From the NCBI GenBank assembly GCA_045560765.1, contig JBJKZD010000014.1, positions 1-64,000 of the forward strand: 64,000 nucleotides of DNA. Reading direction: 5' to 3'. Each line of letters begins with the position of its first letter. Position 1 is the stretch's first letter. A model generated the notes under the pieces. It saw nothing but the letters and a program-made list of their open reading frames with translations, did not search any database and had not been told where the DNA came from. This document shows, one piece after another, positions 1 through 9,700 of the stretch. The stretch comes from UBA9926 sp913064795 (GTDB lineage: Bacteria; Pseudomonadota; Gammaproteobacteria; Pseudomonadales; Azotimanducaceae). Both the position numbers and the translations under genes were made by a program.

Positions 1-53
1 TGTCTGAAGGCACAGCAAACGCTGGTTTAGGTTCTTTGTCTTCTGCAGCTGAC

Positions 54-557
54 CTACCAGAGAAGCGATTCTAGCTCCTCCTTTGTTAGGGTCGTATGCG
101 ATATCCACCCTTCGTTATCCTGCGTCAAATGCAATCTTTTCATCACTACAGAATCCAATTCAGCCTTGAGCCAGATAGTTACCTGCCCTCCATCTAAATC
201 CTGAAATTCCTGAACGATTTGCCCATTGCTGGAACCAAGAAGCAGCTGACGGTTTTCACGACTCAGATAAAGATAATTTGGCTCAAACGATGTGTCCGGC
301 GCTGTATCTAGGGTTGGCGGCTTAAGAACATCCGCGAACTCGCCATCCGCCAGCACACCAGTAATTTCTTTCTGCACCCTTGGAGGTAAATCTTTTAGAA
401 GAACAGCAAAGTCGTAATCTAGACCTTCAGTACTAATGCCTAATCTAACCTCACCTCTATGAAGATTGAGCGCCAGTTCGTCATTGCTACAGCCTAAATA
501 CTCAGCAGCACCTTCAAGGTCATACTCTTGTCGCTCTGGGGAAGATCCACGCTTCAA
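54..557 (-). CDS. putative HTH-containing accessory protein, last gene of the integrase operon
   Basis: A 167-residue soluble acidic protein that I cannot assign to a named family. Residues about 14-40 (AAEYLGCSNDELALNLHRG) have the layout of a short MerR/excisionase-like helix-turn-helix, followed by a segment rich in L, Y and R that includes NYLYLSRENRQLLL. It starts 13 bp after the stop of the membrane-protein gene upstream on the same strand, which itself overlaps the integrase, so the three are probably co-transcribed. Inference: an accessory or regulatory protein of the integrative element. The DNA-binding reading rests on pattern only. Confidence 0.6.
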   Translation of the reverse strand: MKRGSSPERQEYDLEGAAEYLGCSNDELALNLHRGEVRLGISTEGLDYDFAVLLKDLPPRVQKEITGVLADGEFADVLKPPTLDTAPDTSFEPNYLYLSRENRQLLLGSSNGQIVQEFQDLDGGQVTIWLKAELDSVVMKRLHLTQDNEGWISHTTLTKEELESLLW

Positions 558-570
558 AATCTAGAAGCCG

Positions 571-1011
571 TTATAACGAAGAATTATGAGTAGCTGGATG
601 ACTCGCAACATATTTGTCAATCAACCGTTTATCATTATTTGCAGCCCAAACCTCGTCTGCAGTAGGCGTGCTGTAACCGTTTTGAACTATGGCTCTGTAT
701 TTTTTGACGGCCCGCCAAAGCACAAATAGCAGCACTATCTGGATTAATGAGAGAGGGTAAGCGGCCAAACCCAATGGATAGATCATAATCTCAAATGCTC
801 TTTCGCTCTGCGAAGCAATCCAAAAAGCGATCAGTAAAAGGAAGCTCGGTATTAGACACGCCAGCAAACGGCCTACCATGCTATTTACGTAATGCCAGTC
901 CGAATATTTAGTCAAATGTTGACGTATGCGGCCTGAAGCTGCGGAATGTTCTGAAGTCCAAGCGCGATCTTTATTCCAGTGATCCGTTGCTTTGGAAATT
1001 TTAGTATTCAT
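571..1011 (-). CDS. two-pass membrane protein co-transcribed with the integrase
   Basis: A 146-residue protein with no family I recognise. It has a polar N-terminus of about 45 residues, two strongly hydrophobic segments (about 47-67 and 76-99), a short loop between them and a polar C-terminal tail. Topology is probably a hairpin with both ends cytoplasmic. The start codon lies inside the 3' end of the integrase gene (11 bp overlap), which argues for translational coupling and for a cargo gene belonging to the integrated element. It could be an element maintenance or defence component, but the sequence gives no direct evidence for that. Confidence 0.65.
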   Translation of the reverse strand: MNTKISKATDHWNKDRAWTSEHSAASGRIRQHLTKYSDWHYVNSMVGRLLACLIPSFLLLIAFWIASQSERAFEIMIYPLGLAAYPLSLIQIVLLFVLWRAVKKYRAIVQNGYSTPTADEVWAANNDKRLIDKYVASHPATHNSSL

Positions 1012-2248
1012 AAGACTTACTTGTTACGTAGTCAGCCCAAATATCCACCATATCAAACCGTTTTTCCAGCATATCTCCTCTGGCATAAGCCCTTTCGGTT
1101 GCATCGCCTACACTGTGAGCTAAACAATGTTCCGCTATAACGGGATTAAACTGTGTCTTCTCGCCAATGTAATCGCGGAATGTACTTCTAAAACCGTGGA
1201 CAGTCGCATCAGTCACATTCATTCGCTTAAGAACAGAGGACATTCCTGCATTACTCAGAGGCTTACCAATTTTGCCACCGGGAAATATGTATTTGTCTAT
1301 TTGCTGAAGATTATGAAGCAGTGAAACAGCTTTATCAGACAATGCCACTCTGAACTCGACCCCGCTTTTCATATGACTGAAAGGAACAGTCCAAACTCTT
1401 TTATTTAGATCCACCTGCGACCATTCAGCAAACCTAATTGAATCCGTGCGAGTTAGAGTAAGAATGCAAAACTGAAGAGCTAAGCTACCTATCCCTTCTT
1501 GCATAACAAGCTTTGAATAAAACTCCGGAAGCTGCTCATAAGCCATTGCAGCATGATGCTCACTTGTACCCTGCAGCTCATGACGTCTCTTCTTTAATTT
1601 TTCAGGCTGCGGATAGATCTGATCAAGCTGGCCTCTCCAAGTAGCTGGATTACCTTTTTCCCTATCCCTGTACCCACTGGTCATGGCGTAGCTCAAAACA
1701 CCCTCAAGGCGCGACCTAACTCTTGAGGCTGTTTCAGTTTTCTCCTCCCAGATGGGATCCAGACATTTCTTAATATCTGTCAGGGAGATTTCTGAGACTG
1801 CTTTAGCCCCAAAATGCGGAAAAGCGTACTGAATTAGCGTATTTATGTTCTGATTGCTGTGCTTCTGATTGCGCCACTGCGACTTCTTACGGCCATGCCA
1901 CTCATGCGCACAGCGTTCAAAGGTCATATCCTTTTGCAAGGCAGCTTGCTCAGCAGCATTAGCCTCGCTCCTCGCAACCTCTGACAGGCGCTTCTTCTCG
2001 TCAGATGGATTAATACCATTAGCAACTAATCTTTTCTTTTCCAGAAGAGACTTGCGAGCGTTAGACAGTGAGTTGGTTTTCTTATCGTAACGCCCAAGCC
2101 CTAACGCTGTGCGCTTACCATTCAACTGAAATCTATAAAGCCAACTCTTGTTTCCAGCTTTATCTACCTGCAGATAAAGGCCATCCCCATCAGCATAACG
2201 GCCTGAATTGGACAACGACTCAACTTCTAACGCAGTTAGTTTTGGCAT
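1001..2248 (-). CDS. P4-type tyrosine recombinase (integrase)
   Basis: Phage/island integrase that catalyses site-specific recombination through a covalent 3'-phosphotyrosine intermediate. It has the N-terminal arm-type DNA-binding domain of the DUF4102 class (YADGDGLYLQV), a central SAM-like core-binding domain, and a C-terminal catalytic domain with all key residues: R267 (TLTRTDSIRFAEW), K294, H351-G-F-R354, H378 (LAHSV) and nucleophile Y388 (ERAYARGD). The chosen start (MPKLTALE) has a GAAAGAGAG ribosome-binding site; an upstream in-frame start at 2275 would add nine residues. Length of 415 residues is normal for the family. The gene lies over an inverted repeat at its 5' end and leads the two accessory genes to its left. 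Confidence 0.95.
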   Translation of the reverse strand: MPKLTALEVESLSNSGRYADGDGLYLQVDKAGNKSWLYRFQLNGKRTALGLGRYDKKTNSLSNARKSLLEKKRLVANGINPSDEKKRLSEVARSEANAAEQAALQKDMTFERCAHEWHGRKKSQWRNQKHSNQNINTLIQYAFPHFGAKAVSEISLTDIKKCLDPIWEEKTETASRVRSRLEGVLSYAMTSGYRDREKGNPATWRGQLDQIYPQPEKLKKRRHELQGTSEHHAAMAYEQLPEFYSKLVMQEGIGSLALQFCILTLTRTDSIRFAEWSQVDLNKRVWTVPFSHMKSGVEFRVALSDKAVSLLHNLQQIDKYIFPGGKIGKPLSNAGMSSVLKRMNVTDATVHGFRSTFRDYIGEKTQFNPVIAEHCLAHSVGDATERAYARGDMLEKRFDMVDIWADYVTSKSYEY

Positions 2249-2287
2249 GTGGTACACTCTCTTTCGTTGTACCACTTATTGTACCAC
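2249..2287. promoter_or_regulatory. inverted and direct GTGGTAC/GTACCAC repeats at the integrase start
   Basis: A perfect 7-bp inverted repeat, GTGGTAC (2249-2255) and GTACCAC (2269-2275), surrounds the integrase ribosome-binding site. A further GTACCAC lies at 2281-2287, so a 12-bp unit close to TTGTACCACTTA is repeated in tandem. Its position over the start codon suggests an operator for autoregulation, or arm-type sites for the integrase. This assignment is inferred from position and symmetry only. Confidence 0.45.
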
Positions 2288-2538
2288 TTTAGAGCAAGCT
2301 TTGCCCGATACGACAGGGACTTATGAGGACGCTAATTACACTATATACTTATATATAAGCGTTCAAATCAAAATTATTGGCTTTATAGGTACTCGCTAAG
2401 ACTATAGTTAGACGGACTGTCCCTCCGCCAATTGTCAAATAAAATCATACATTTACATCCGATTTTATTTTTGTGCCCTCGATCGTGCCCTCGTTCTAAA
2501 TAAAACAGCTAAAAATTCGCTGCGGAGGGCGGGTCAAT

Positions 2539-2640
2539 CTACCCACCATCCACTTTCGACACACCAGCACCCCACCCCCGGGGTACCCCCACTTCACAAG
2601 AAGGGACTCCTAGTATTGGTATGTATTACCAATGTGGACG
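2539..2640. repeat. interspersed ~100 bp repeat, copy 1
   Basis: Begins CTACCCACCATCCACTTTCG, continues through a C-rich block with CCCCGGGG, and ends in a hairpin with 7-bp arms ATTGGTA/TACCAAT (2615-2633) followed by GTGG. Copy 2 (3653-3756) matches over the full length with a few substitutions, and copy 3 (10119-10160) matches the first 40 or so bases. All are in the same orientation. The surrounding stretch 2288-2783 has no gene, only AT-rich sequence and the promoter region of the DUF805 gene. Confidence 0.8.
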
Positions 2641-2783
2641 AGTCATGATGGTAGACTTCATTTTCGAATGCCAGTTCCGCTAGTTTCCGTGATACCACAT
2701 CGATGGCCCTACTCCTTATAACATCATTTTGTTTTCAAAAATTTTTCTGTCATAGTGATTCAGAGAATTAAAGGGAAAAGACT

Positions 2784-3167
2784 ATGGGAATAACGGATGC
2801 GGTTGTCTCTGTCCTCCAGAATTGGAAGGATTTTCGCGGCAGGGCATGTAGAAGTGAACTTTGGTACTTTACTTTAGCAGTGTCCTTAATCTCTGTTGCC
2901 ATCGCCATCATTGAGATCGCAACCGGGATAGTCGACATTGAAAGTAGTGAACCTGGGCAGGGGATACTATTCAATATTTTTTTTCTGATGATACTGATTC
3001 CAAGTCTTTCAGTTACCTCAAGGAGACTCCAAGACAGGGGTATTTCGGGGTGGTGGCAGTTATCCTATTTAATTGTGATTGGACTTTTTGTTATTCCGAT
3101 AATCTGTATGCTTCCGGCAAAAGAAGACGAAAATAAGTGGGGAAGAAATCCTCTTTTGGAAAAATAA
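2784..3167 (+). CDS. DUF805 family membrane protein
   Basis: A 127-residue integral membrane protein of the DUF805 family, whose molecular role is unknown. Diagnostic features are the N-terminal NWKDFRGRACRSELWYF segment, about three to four membrane helices (roughly 24-45, 60-80, 95-115), and the central arginine-rich turn TSRRLQDRGISGWW that is typical of the family. It ends with a short polar tail containing KWGRNPL. A good ribosome-binding site (AAAGGGAAAAG) precedes the ATG. It lies between repeat copies 1 and 2. A second DUF805 gene is at the far right of the window (63131-63541). It could be cargo of a small mobile unit. Confidence 0.85.
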   Translation: MGITDAVVSVLQNWKDFRGRACRSELWYFTLAVSLISVAIAIIEIATGIVDIESSEPGQGILFNIFFLMILIPSLSVTSRRLQDRGISGWWQLSYLIVIGLFVIPIICMLPAKEDENKWGRNPLLEK

Positions 3168-3319
3168 GATAGCTTGCCGCGTTTTGTAACGAGCAATAAG
3201 CTGCGACATTGAACTAAGCGTCAACAGTGGAGCTTGTTTGATGCTAACCTGCCCTACGATAATCGCGTTTTAATCACCCCACCTCTTCAATCGTCACAAC
3301 TCACATCGATTCATCCTTA

Positions 3320-3643
3320 ATGCCACCACGCCCACCCATTAGCCCCGAGAAGCGCAAAGAACGCTATCTAGAAGCAGTCAGAGCCAAGATGGTCAAGTTG
3401 TATGCCTATGGTGAAGCCGAGCCCCCTGCCCGTGAGCAGCTATGGCATGAGATCACAGGGTTTCTTGAAGCAGGTCAGTTACTAGGCAACGTTATGACGG
3501 AGGAGCTACAAGCCATCATCGACGACGAGCACCTAAAAGCTTTCGGTATTACACGAGAACAGCGTCAGTTAAAGCAAAAGCTAGCCAAGACAGATGATGG
3601 GCAAGACTGGGATAAGTACGATGTGCCGCCTAGGATGCGGTGA
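3320..3643 (+). CDS. hypothetical 107-aa charged protein
   Basis: I do not recognise this family. The protein is soluble and highly charged, with a proline-rich N-terminus (MPPRPPISPEKRKERY) and alpha-helical character throughout. No cysteines, signal or membrane segment are visible. Codon use looks genuine, but there is no convincing ribosome-binding site. Its stop codon lies only 9 bp before repeat copy 2, so gene and repeat may form one transposed or duplicated unit. Copies 1 and 3 of the repeat lack a recognisable version of this gene. Confidence 0.55.
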   Translation: MPPRPPISPEKRKERYLEAVRAKMVKLYAYGEAEPPAREQLWHEITGFLEAGQLLGNVMTEELQAIIDDEHLKAFGITREQRQLKQKLAKTDDGQDWDKYDVPPRMR

Positions 3644-3652
3644 CGAATAAAG

Positions 3653-3756
3653 CTACCCACCATCCACTTTCGGCCACACCAGCACCCCACCCCCGGGGCA
3701 CCCCCCACTTCACCAGATGGGACTCCTACTGATGGTAGGTATTACCAATGTGGGCG
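3653..3756. repeat. interspersed ~100 bp repeat, copy 2
   Basis: Full-length second copy of the element at 2539-2640, same orientation. It keeps the CTACCCACCATCCACTTTCG start, the CCCCGGGG block, GGGACTCCTA and the TGGTA/TACCA hairpin end. It begins just after the stop codon of the 107-aa gene. Confidence 0.8.
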
Positions 3757-3861
3757 CATGGTGCAGTTATAGAGCTGTCTAGCCACTACTGTTTCTTGGG
3801 CGTCACGACTAGGTTCTTAACAAAGCCGCCCGACTGGGCGGCTGGTCCAGGCAACCGCACC

Positions 3862-4803
3862 TTACAAACCTTTGTTTTGACTGCTTAACCTTTCGATCCG
3901 CGTTCTGAGCGCAACAATCTCCTCTTGTTGTGCTTCATGCTGGGCCTGCAACGCAGCCTGATCTTTGGATTCTCTGGAAAACTCGGTGAGCCCAACCGGC
4001 GCCAACACCAAGAAAACAAAGAACGACGTTGCTTCTGCAAAATGCCAGGTTTTGAGTTTATAGTCACCCGCCTCGGTCTCGTTCCGTGCCAAGGCAACAT
4101 AGTAGATAACAACGTGAATAAAACTACCGACAAACAAGGTTCGAGCCACGACAAAGATATTGATCCTCGAGGCCAAATAGTCACCGCCTTCAGAGAACCA
4201 AAAGACAATCCCCAGAGCCAAAAACACAAAGGTTGTCGCGACATTGGCCTCTATCAAACATCGCAGCGCCGGTTTCCCCGAAACCGAAGCCAGCAAACTC
4301 CAGACTGCCAAGGCAAGCAGTTGCCAAAGTAACAACCACCCAGCCGTCCAGAAATCACCAAAATTAAGCCCGGTCAAAACCATCTGAAGCCCAACTAGCG
4401 TCGTCACGACACCGATCACGGCGAGGCTTTGTCGCACACTTAACTGATAGATTAATGATGCCCTCAGCTCAGGGTAGTTAATGCAATAGGATAGCCCAGT
4501 GATTACTGCCCCAAAGAACAGCGTTCCGATGACATAAGTTGCTTGAAAGTAAGCATCTACGCCGCTCTGATCGTTCATCAGACTGCCCATCATCGCAATC
4601 GCTGTACCTGAAACCCCCATGATCAATGCGATGTCTAGGCCGACTTTTCCAAAAAAATGTAACAGCAGCTGCTTCGGTAGCTTGGTAAGCCGGCGGTTAT
4701 TGTCAAACAGCAGCCTTGAGGCCGGAGCGACCGCAAGAAGCACGTACGCTATGAAGAAAAGTTGACTCCAAGTAAAAAGCCATGATGGCAAGTTAAACTC
4801 CAA
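3862..4803 (-). CDS. polytopic membrane protein with C-terminal coiled coil
   Basis: A 313-residue integral membrane protein with about seven to eight predicted helices between residues 8 and 275, then a cytoplasmic tail (about 280-310) that is strongly heptad-like and ends EEIVALRTRIERLSSQN. The last membrane segment is preceded by LKTWHFAEATSFFVFLVLAP. A closely similar KxWHxxE...FF...APP arrangement occurs in the membrane protein at 47962-48816, suggesting two distant members of one undescribed family. No transport or catalytic motif is recognised. It is monocistronic, with convergent or unrelated neighbours. Confidence 0.7.
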   Translation of the reverse strand: MEFNLPSWLFTWSQLFFIAYVLLAVAPASRLLFDNNRRLTKLPKQLLLHFFGKVGLDIALIMGVSGTAIAMMGSLMNDQSGVDAYFQATYVIGTLFFGAVITGLSYCINYPELRASLIYQLSVRQSLAVIGVVTTLVGLQMVLTGLNFGDFWTAGWLLLWQLLALAVWSLLASVSGKPALRCLIEANVATTFVFLALGIVFWFSEGGDYLASRINIFVVARTLFVGSFIHVVIYYVALARNETEAGDYKLKTWHFAEATSFFVFLVLAPVGLTEFSRESKDQAALQAQHEAQQEEIVALRTRIERLSSQNKGL

Positions 4804-4981
4804 AAGTGTTCTCCGAGTTTCGTGAATCTGGTTCTAACATCTTAGGACTTAACTCACCGACTTTGGGCGATTAAATCGGTTTGTTCGAATAAATTGTCGA
4901 ATTCAATCAAGCACGAGCGCTTTAAGAAGAGCCACTACACGATGCACTCGCTATAGCTCACTTATTAAGTCATAAGAGCCA

Positions 4982-6019
4982 TCATTTCTTCTTGTCTAAC
5001 GCTTCTTCATAGGCGGCTCTGAGGTTCCACCGATGAAACCCTGTCATCAGGCTTTTCAGTTCAGGCCGGATTGAATAAGCTAAAGGGACTCGAGCCTCAG
5101 ATACTAGATCATTTGCTGCTATCTTAGCCGCCAAAGATTCCTCGGCTGTATTTATTGTTTCGCTCAAATAATCGATATATCTAGTAACCATATCGCCGCT
5201 GGCTATATTGCCGTGACCAGAAACAATAGTGACAGGCTCAATCGTCTCAGCGAGTCTAACCAGTGTTTTGCGGTATTCTTCCAGCCCACCAGAGCGTGCC
5301 CAGGGAATCGACCCATCACCAAAGATTAAATTCCCGGTCCAGGCAGTTTTTGAATCGGGGACATACACCACACTGTCATGAGGAGACATTCCACTCCCAA
5401 ACCAATACATCTCTACTACTCTATCTCCTAAATCAACTTTCCATTTATCGTTAAAGCCAACATCAGGAACCCGCAGCTTTACACCTTCAAAAACTGACAG
5501 ATCACCACCCACTGTTCTTGCCATAGTTCGAGACATGCCTTCAACGCTCGACAGGCTGAGGGAATCTAATGTACTTTGATGCGCGACAATCTGAGTATCT
5601 TCTGGAAAAACATAATTACCGAAAACATGGTCACCAAATGCATTGGTATTTAATAAGTATTTGATAGGTAAATCGGTCACACGCGTGACGGCTTCTATGA
5701 TCTGCAGTCCCATCGCACCATTGAAATGCGAATCGATCACCAGCACGGCTTCCGTGCCAACGATGAAGCCTGCGTTGTCGTTAAATGGCGTGTTCGCCAT
5801 CAAAGCATAAACCCCTTCACTCAACCTGCGGGTCTCCAAAACAACGCGCGCGGGGTGCAGTGGAGGAGGCACAAAACCCGGCGGCGGGGGTCGAGGTGAG
5901 ATCAACTGAGAGTTCGGAAGAACATCCGAACTACTATCAGAGGTGTCAGCAAATAAAAAACAGCTGGACAATAAAAGTATAGTGACAAAAAAACTATTTT
6001 TTTTCATATTTGACGCCAT
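4982..6019 (-). CDS. metallo-beta-lactamase-fold protein with degenerate metal site
   Basis: Exported protein of 345 residues with a signal peptide. LLLSSC with Cys20 could be a lipobox. A proline-rich linker (about 40-55) is followed by a metallo-beta-lactamase fold (65-345). The expected HxHxDH metal motif reads N126-A-F-G-D130-H131 in LLNTNAFGDHVFGN, so the first two histidines are gone. The second-shell TGD motif reads TGN (AWTGNLIFG), while the final SGHG histidine is kept. The fold is clear, but full dinuclear zinc hydrolase chemistry is doubtful. It may bind one metal or work as a binding protein. Either of two nearby methionines (6019 or 6007) could be the start. Confidence 0.8.
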   Translation of the reverse strand: MASNMKKNSFFVTILLLSSCFLFADTSDSSSDVLPNSQLISPRPPPPGFVPPPLHPARVVLETRRLSEGVYALMANTPFNDNAGFIVGTEAVLVIDSHFNGAMGLQIIEAVTRVTDLPIKYLLNTNAFGDHVFGNYVFPEDTQIVAHQSTLDSLSLSSVEGMSRTMARTVGGDLSVFEGVKLRVPDVGFNDKWKVDLGDRVVEMYWFGSGMSPHDSVVYVPDSKTAWTGNLIFGDGSIPWARSGGLEEYRKTLVRLAETIEPVTIVSGHGNIASGDMVTRYIDYLSETINTAEESLAAKIAANDLVSEARVPLAYSIRPELKSLMTGFHRWNLRAAYEEALDKKK

Positions 6020-6164
6020 AAAAGTCTTGAGCAGACCAGATCATAGAAGAAAGTTTTGAGGATAGTAAATTTACAGCACATTTACCTCGTATCGCAGGGG
6101 AACGGCACTGTTGTTGTGAGCGTCTAGATTTGGCTTGGGGATCACCAGTGCCAAAACAGCATGC

Positions 6165-6232
6165 AGCTAATTGAAACCTGGAAGTAAGCACCGGGTCCCT
6201 TTTGCCCTCCCCCCAAATGTCTAAGATGACTT
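6165..6232. repeat. upstream repeated element, copy A
   Basis: About 65 bp, 150-210 bp upstream of the metallo-beta-lactamase-fold gene. It resembles 9968-10037, which is similarly placed upstream of the 1,039-aa gene. Shared blocks are GCAG(C/A)TAATT, GG(A/G)AGTAA, CGGGTCCCTTTT (GGGGTCCCTTTT in copy B) and a C-rich run leading to AAAT-T-TC-AAGA. The rest of 6020-6427 has no recognisable gene and is AT-rich toward 6400. Confidence 0.4.
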
Positions 6233-6427
6233 TAATCAAGGATCCACCCCCCTAAAGCTGGGGCCGTCTTCTCAGGTTGGCTAAATAGTAACGAACGGCT
6301 CGGATAGAGCCCTTAAAAATCAAAACAAGGTTACTAGAGATTCGCGCTTTTTAAGCGCACCCAGAATGCTTATTTTCTCGCCTACTACATTTATTTAAAT
6401 TATTGATTTTGTTATACTTAATTAACA

Positions 6428-6709
6428 TTGAGCCTTCCTTCAAACACCACTGCCCTAAAGAGACAACACCTTATGGAAGCAGCCTATAAAGCTTACCCCC
6501 TCTGCGGCGCTAAGACGCGTTCTGGCAAGCCTTGCGCCAAGCATCCGATGAACGAGAAACGGCGCTGTCGGCTCCACGGAGGGCTCTCAACAGACCCTAA
6601 AACAGCCGAAGGTAAAGCCAGAATCGCCGCTGCCCAGCTCAAACACGGTAGGTATGTGAACTGGAGAGAAAAGCGCAAGAAAGAGAAACATTACCTGGCT
6701 GATCAATAG
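6428..6709 (+). CDS. small HGGxSTG-type protein, phage/island associated
   Basis: A basic protein of up to 93 residues. It contains CGAKTRSGKPC, a second cysteine-histidine pair (CRLHGG) and LSTDPKTAEGKARIAAA. This is the arrangement of the small HGGxSTGP(K/R)T proteins found in prophages and genomic islands, and the C/C/C/H spacing suggests a zinc-binding knuckle. Biochemical function is not known to me. The first start is TTG at 6428; an in-frame ATG at 6473 is also possible and would still keep the conserved core. It converges with the large secreted protein gene on the other strand. Confidence 0.8.
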   Translation: MSLPSNTTALKRQHLMEAAYKAYPLCGAKTRSGKPCAKHPMNEKRRCRLHGGLSTDPKTAEGKARIAAAQLKHGRYVNWREKRKKEKHYLADQ

Positions 6710-6727
6710 CAGCACTAATCCTTTTCG

Positions 6728-9700
6728 CTAAGATGCAGGAACACGCTCTTTGATATAAGCCTCAACAGCCTCAGCCGTATCACGCGTAGCATCAGTACCT
6801 ATTGCTCCAGAGACTAGTGAGTCACCTGAGAATCCAAACAAGTAACGTATGAGCAATAGGCCGTCTGTAAGCGGCTTAGACTCGCCGTCACCATCTATGT
6901 CTAACTGTGAGTCAGCCTCAGTTAAGTAGCTCGCTATCACTTCTGAGGCATCTCTATTTGCATCACTGGCTACTGCACCAGAGGTTAAGGAGTCACCGCT
7001 GAATCCGAACAAATGACGGATCACTAACAGACCGTCAGTCAACGGTTGAGCTTGTAGGCTTTCGTCAACATCAAAGCTGAAGCAACCGGCTCTGCAGGAG
7101 AAGCGACTCAAAGGATCAGTGCCATCGGCTAGTTCCTCCTCGTCGGTAAAGCCGTCATCGTCGTCATCTAGGTCTGCGTTGTTACCTATACCATCGCCAT
7201 CAGTATCGATGGTCTCAAAAGCATCCATTGGAAAAGCATCCTCGCCATTAATGACACCATCCCCATCATTATCTCCGCTTGGTTTGAGAACACTGACGAC
7301 CTGCCCATAACCAGAATATTCTGCAGAGCCCGGCCAACCATCTTCCTTATATCTGCCATCTCTCGTGAAAAAGAGATCCTGATAATCTGGATCATAATCA
7401 TCTGGGAGTCCGTCCCCATCGTGGTCGTAGATAAAAACTGGGAACCAAAGATTTGAGGTCAACTCACCGCGACGTGTGAAAGCCGACCAATCTTTACTAG
7501 CGGCCAGACCACCCGAGTGATGAACGCTAGTGTCCTGCGAGTAGTAATAAGCCTTGTGACCATTCACTACGAGTTGGCCCGTGGCAGAGCTACTTAGGTT
7601 GGATGTTGTATTCTCTCCCATCACTACTTGAACGTCATCGCCATGCGTAACAGGAATCCATTGATCTCCAATACCCGATGGCTCGCCTTCACCCACAAAA
7701 GTATAAATTGTTTGAAACCGATTATTCGGCGTGGAGGAGTTTCTCACCTGTAGAAATGAGACATTGAAGGATTGGTTCAGATTTGCCACGAACTCTTCGG
7801 CGTCAGCAAACAATAAGCGATACTCTTCATGTGTTGTTACTGTTGAAATCCAAGCGGCAGCGTCCTGTAGAAGTTCATCATAGGGTTTTCCGTAGGTTTG
7901 GTGCAGTGCGATTCGAAAATCGCCTGTACTTGCGCGGCGACGGTAGTACTCTGAATATAGCTTTTCCAGCCCGAAGTTCGTGACCAAATAATTTGCCCAG
8001 TACAGTTCCACACCTTGATCGCCAGCGCGGAACTTCGTCAGAATGCCCGTCGGATCAAACTCGGGATTCAAGTAGTCCCTCTCGTCGAACTTTTTCATAG
8101 ACCACAGTTTCTCTGTTCCGTCATAGTCCTGATCGTGGAGAATGTACTCTCTAACGTATATTTCGAAAGGAATTGAGGTTCCATGCATAAGCGGACTATC
8201 TGCCCAACCCTCAACTGGATGTGAAAATCTCTTCGGCCCCATTTCCGAATAGGCGATTACATGGAAAGACTCCCAATTATGAGACCATTCGTGCATATGA
8301 CCAGCAACCAGCTCATCACGGAATTTTCCCGGTCTGGTGCCGCCGTACTTTGGCTCGGACTGGGCGCCGAGATCGATTGGTGAACCGACGGTCAAAATGT
8401 TGTCAGGCCAGTCATAACCTACCCCCCCATAACTGGCATCGAAATTTAACGTTGGATGGCCAAAACGGTATTTGGCGTCGCCCTCTCCTTCCCCCTCTAA
8501 GTAGCAGAACTCGAGACCATCATTCCGATAACCTTCCTCAGCGGCACCCCAATAACCGCCTCCGCTTCCAACGCTGAAAAAATTATTCTCAAAATCACCA
8601 TTGAAGCAACTTCTTGCGTCGTAATTACCCCTGCGGAAAGCAATTTCATTAAGAATTTCACTTGAAGCCGGATAGTCAAAGTGATGCATATAATTTTCTG
8701 CACGTACTCCGCCCATAAAAGCAGTGTAGCGGCCAAGATAGAATTTGAGGAAATCCAGATAATCAGGCCTGATTTCCTTTGAAGCGAACACGTAAGTAGA
8801 GACACCATCGTCCGAAACGTGCTCCTCCTCAACTCCCAAGGGTTGGAATACTTTAAGGGTGTCACCATTACTCGGGGGATACGCCCACCCAGAATCCATG
8901 AGCGACTTGACGACGGAATTTCTTGGTCTGGGAATTTCGAGCACTCCCATTTCCAATGTTTCCTCTATTAGCTCGGACTCTGGCGCTGACCAGGTGAAAT
9001 ACTGAAAGTTATTTCTATATGGCGTCCACCCCGAGCTGACAGTCCAGTAACGATCGTCTTCATACCAGACAGAAAAATCGCCACCTCGAACGCCTATACC
9101 AGCTCTTGCCCAGGTGGAGACAGGATTATTGTCTTCGTTAAAACGTTCTGCAGACTTGTTTAGCACACCAGGGAGATCGGAAAAAATCGCGTTATCGCAG
9201 ATATTATTGGCAGGAGAGACATTGTCGCCAAAACTAATAACCTCAACGCACTTTCCCGCGACATTCAAATATATCCCTGCAACCGCGTCTAAATCGACGA
9301 TATTTGTGAATTCTCTACCTTCGTGCGTTTTTTCGTCTCTGAACTGGATGTTAACGAAGTCATAGTCATTCACAAGCCAGACACCATCGCACCCAGTTTC
9401 GCCGCGATACCATCCAACCACTTCGCTCGCGTAGAGACCGTCTACAATGATATTTGAGTCGCCTCCATGCTCATCGAGACCATCTCTACGTACGTAATTG
9501 CCGACCGCCAGTCCGTTTTCATCATAGGTGTGGACAGAAATCTGATTGCAAACAGTGCTACTCAGCTTAGCGATCTCGACCGCTAAAAGGTCTATCCTCC
9601 CGGTCTCGACGTGTAGCTCTACTTTTAGCTCGTTGATCCAAGGGTCTACAACAATACGCTCAAGCACCTCGGAATCCGTGGGATTAGAATCCAAAGGATC

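Noticed and set aside
2539..3756. Integron attC sites as explanation for the repeats
   Set aside because: No GTTRRRY core or matching inverse core was found in the repeats.
5994..6239. 81-aa minus frame upstream of the metallo-beta-lactamase-fold gene
   Set aside because: It runs through the repeated upstream element and overlaps the gene start; composition is not protein-like.
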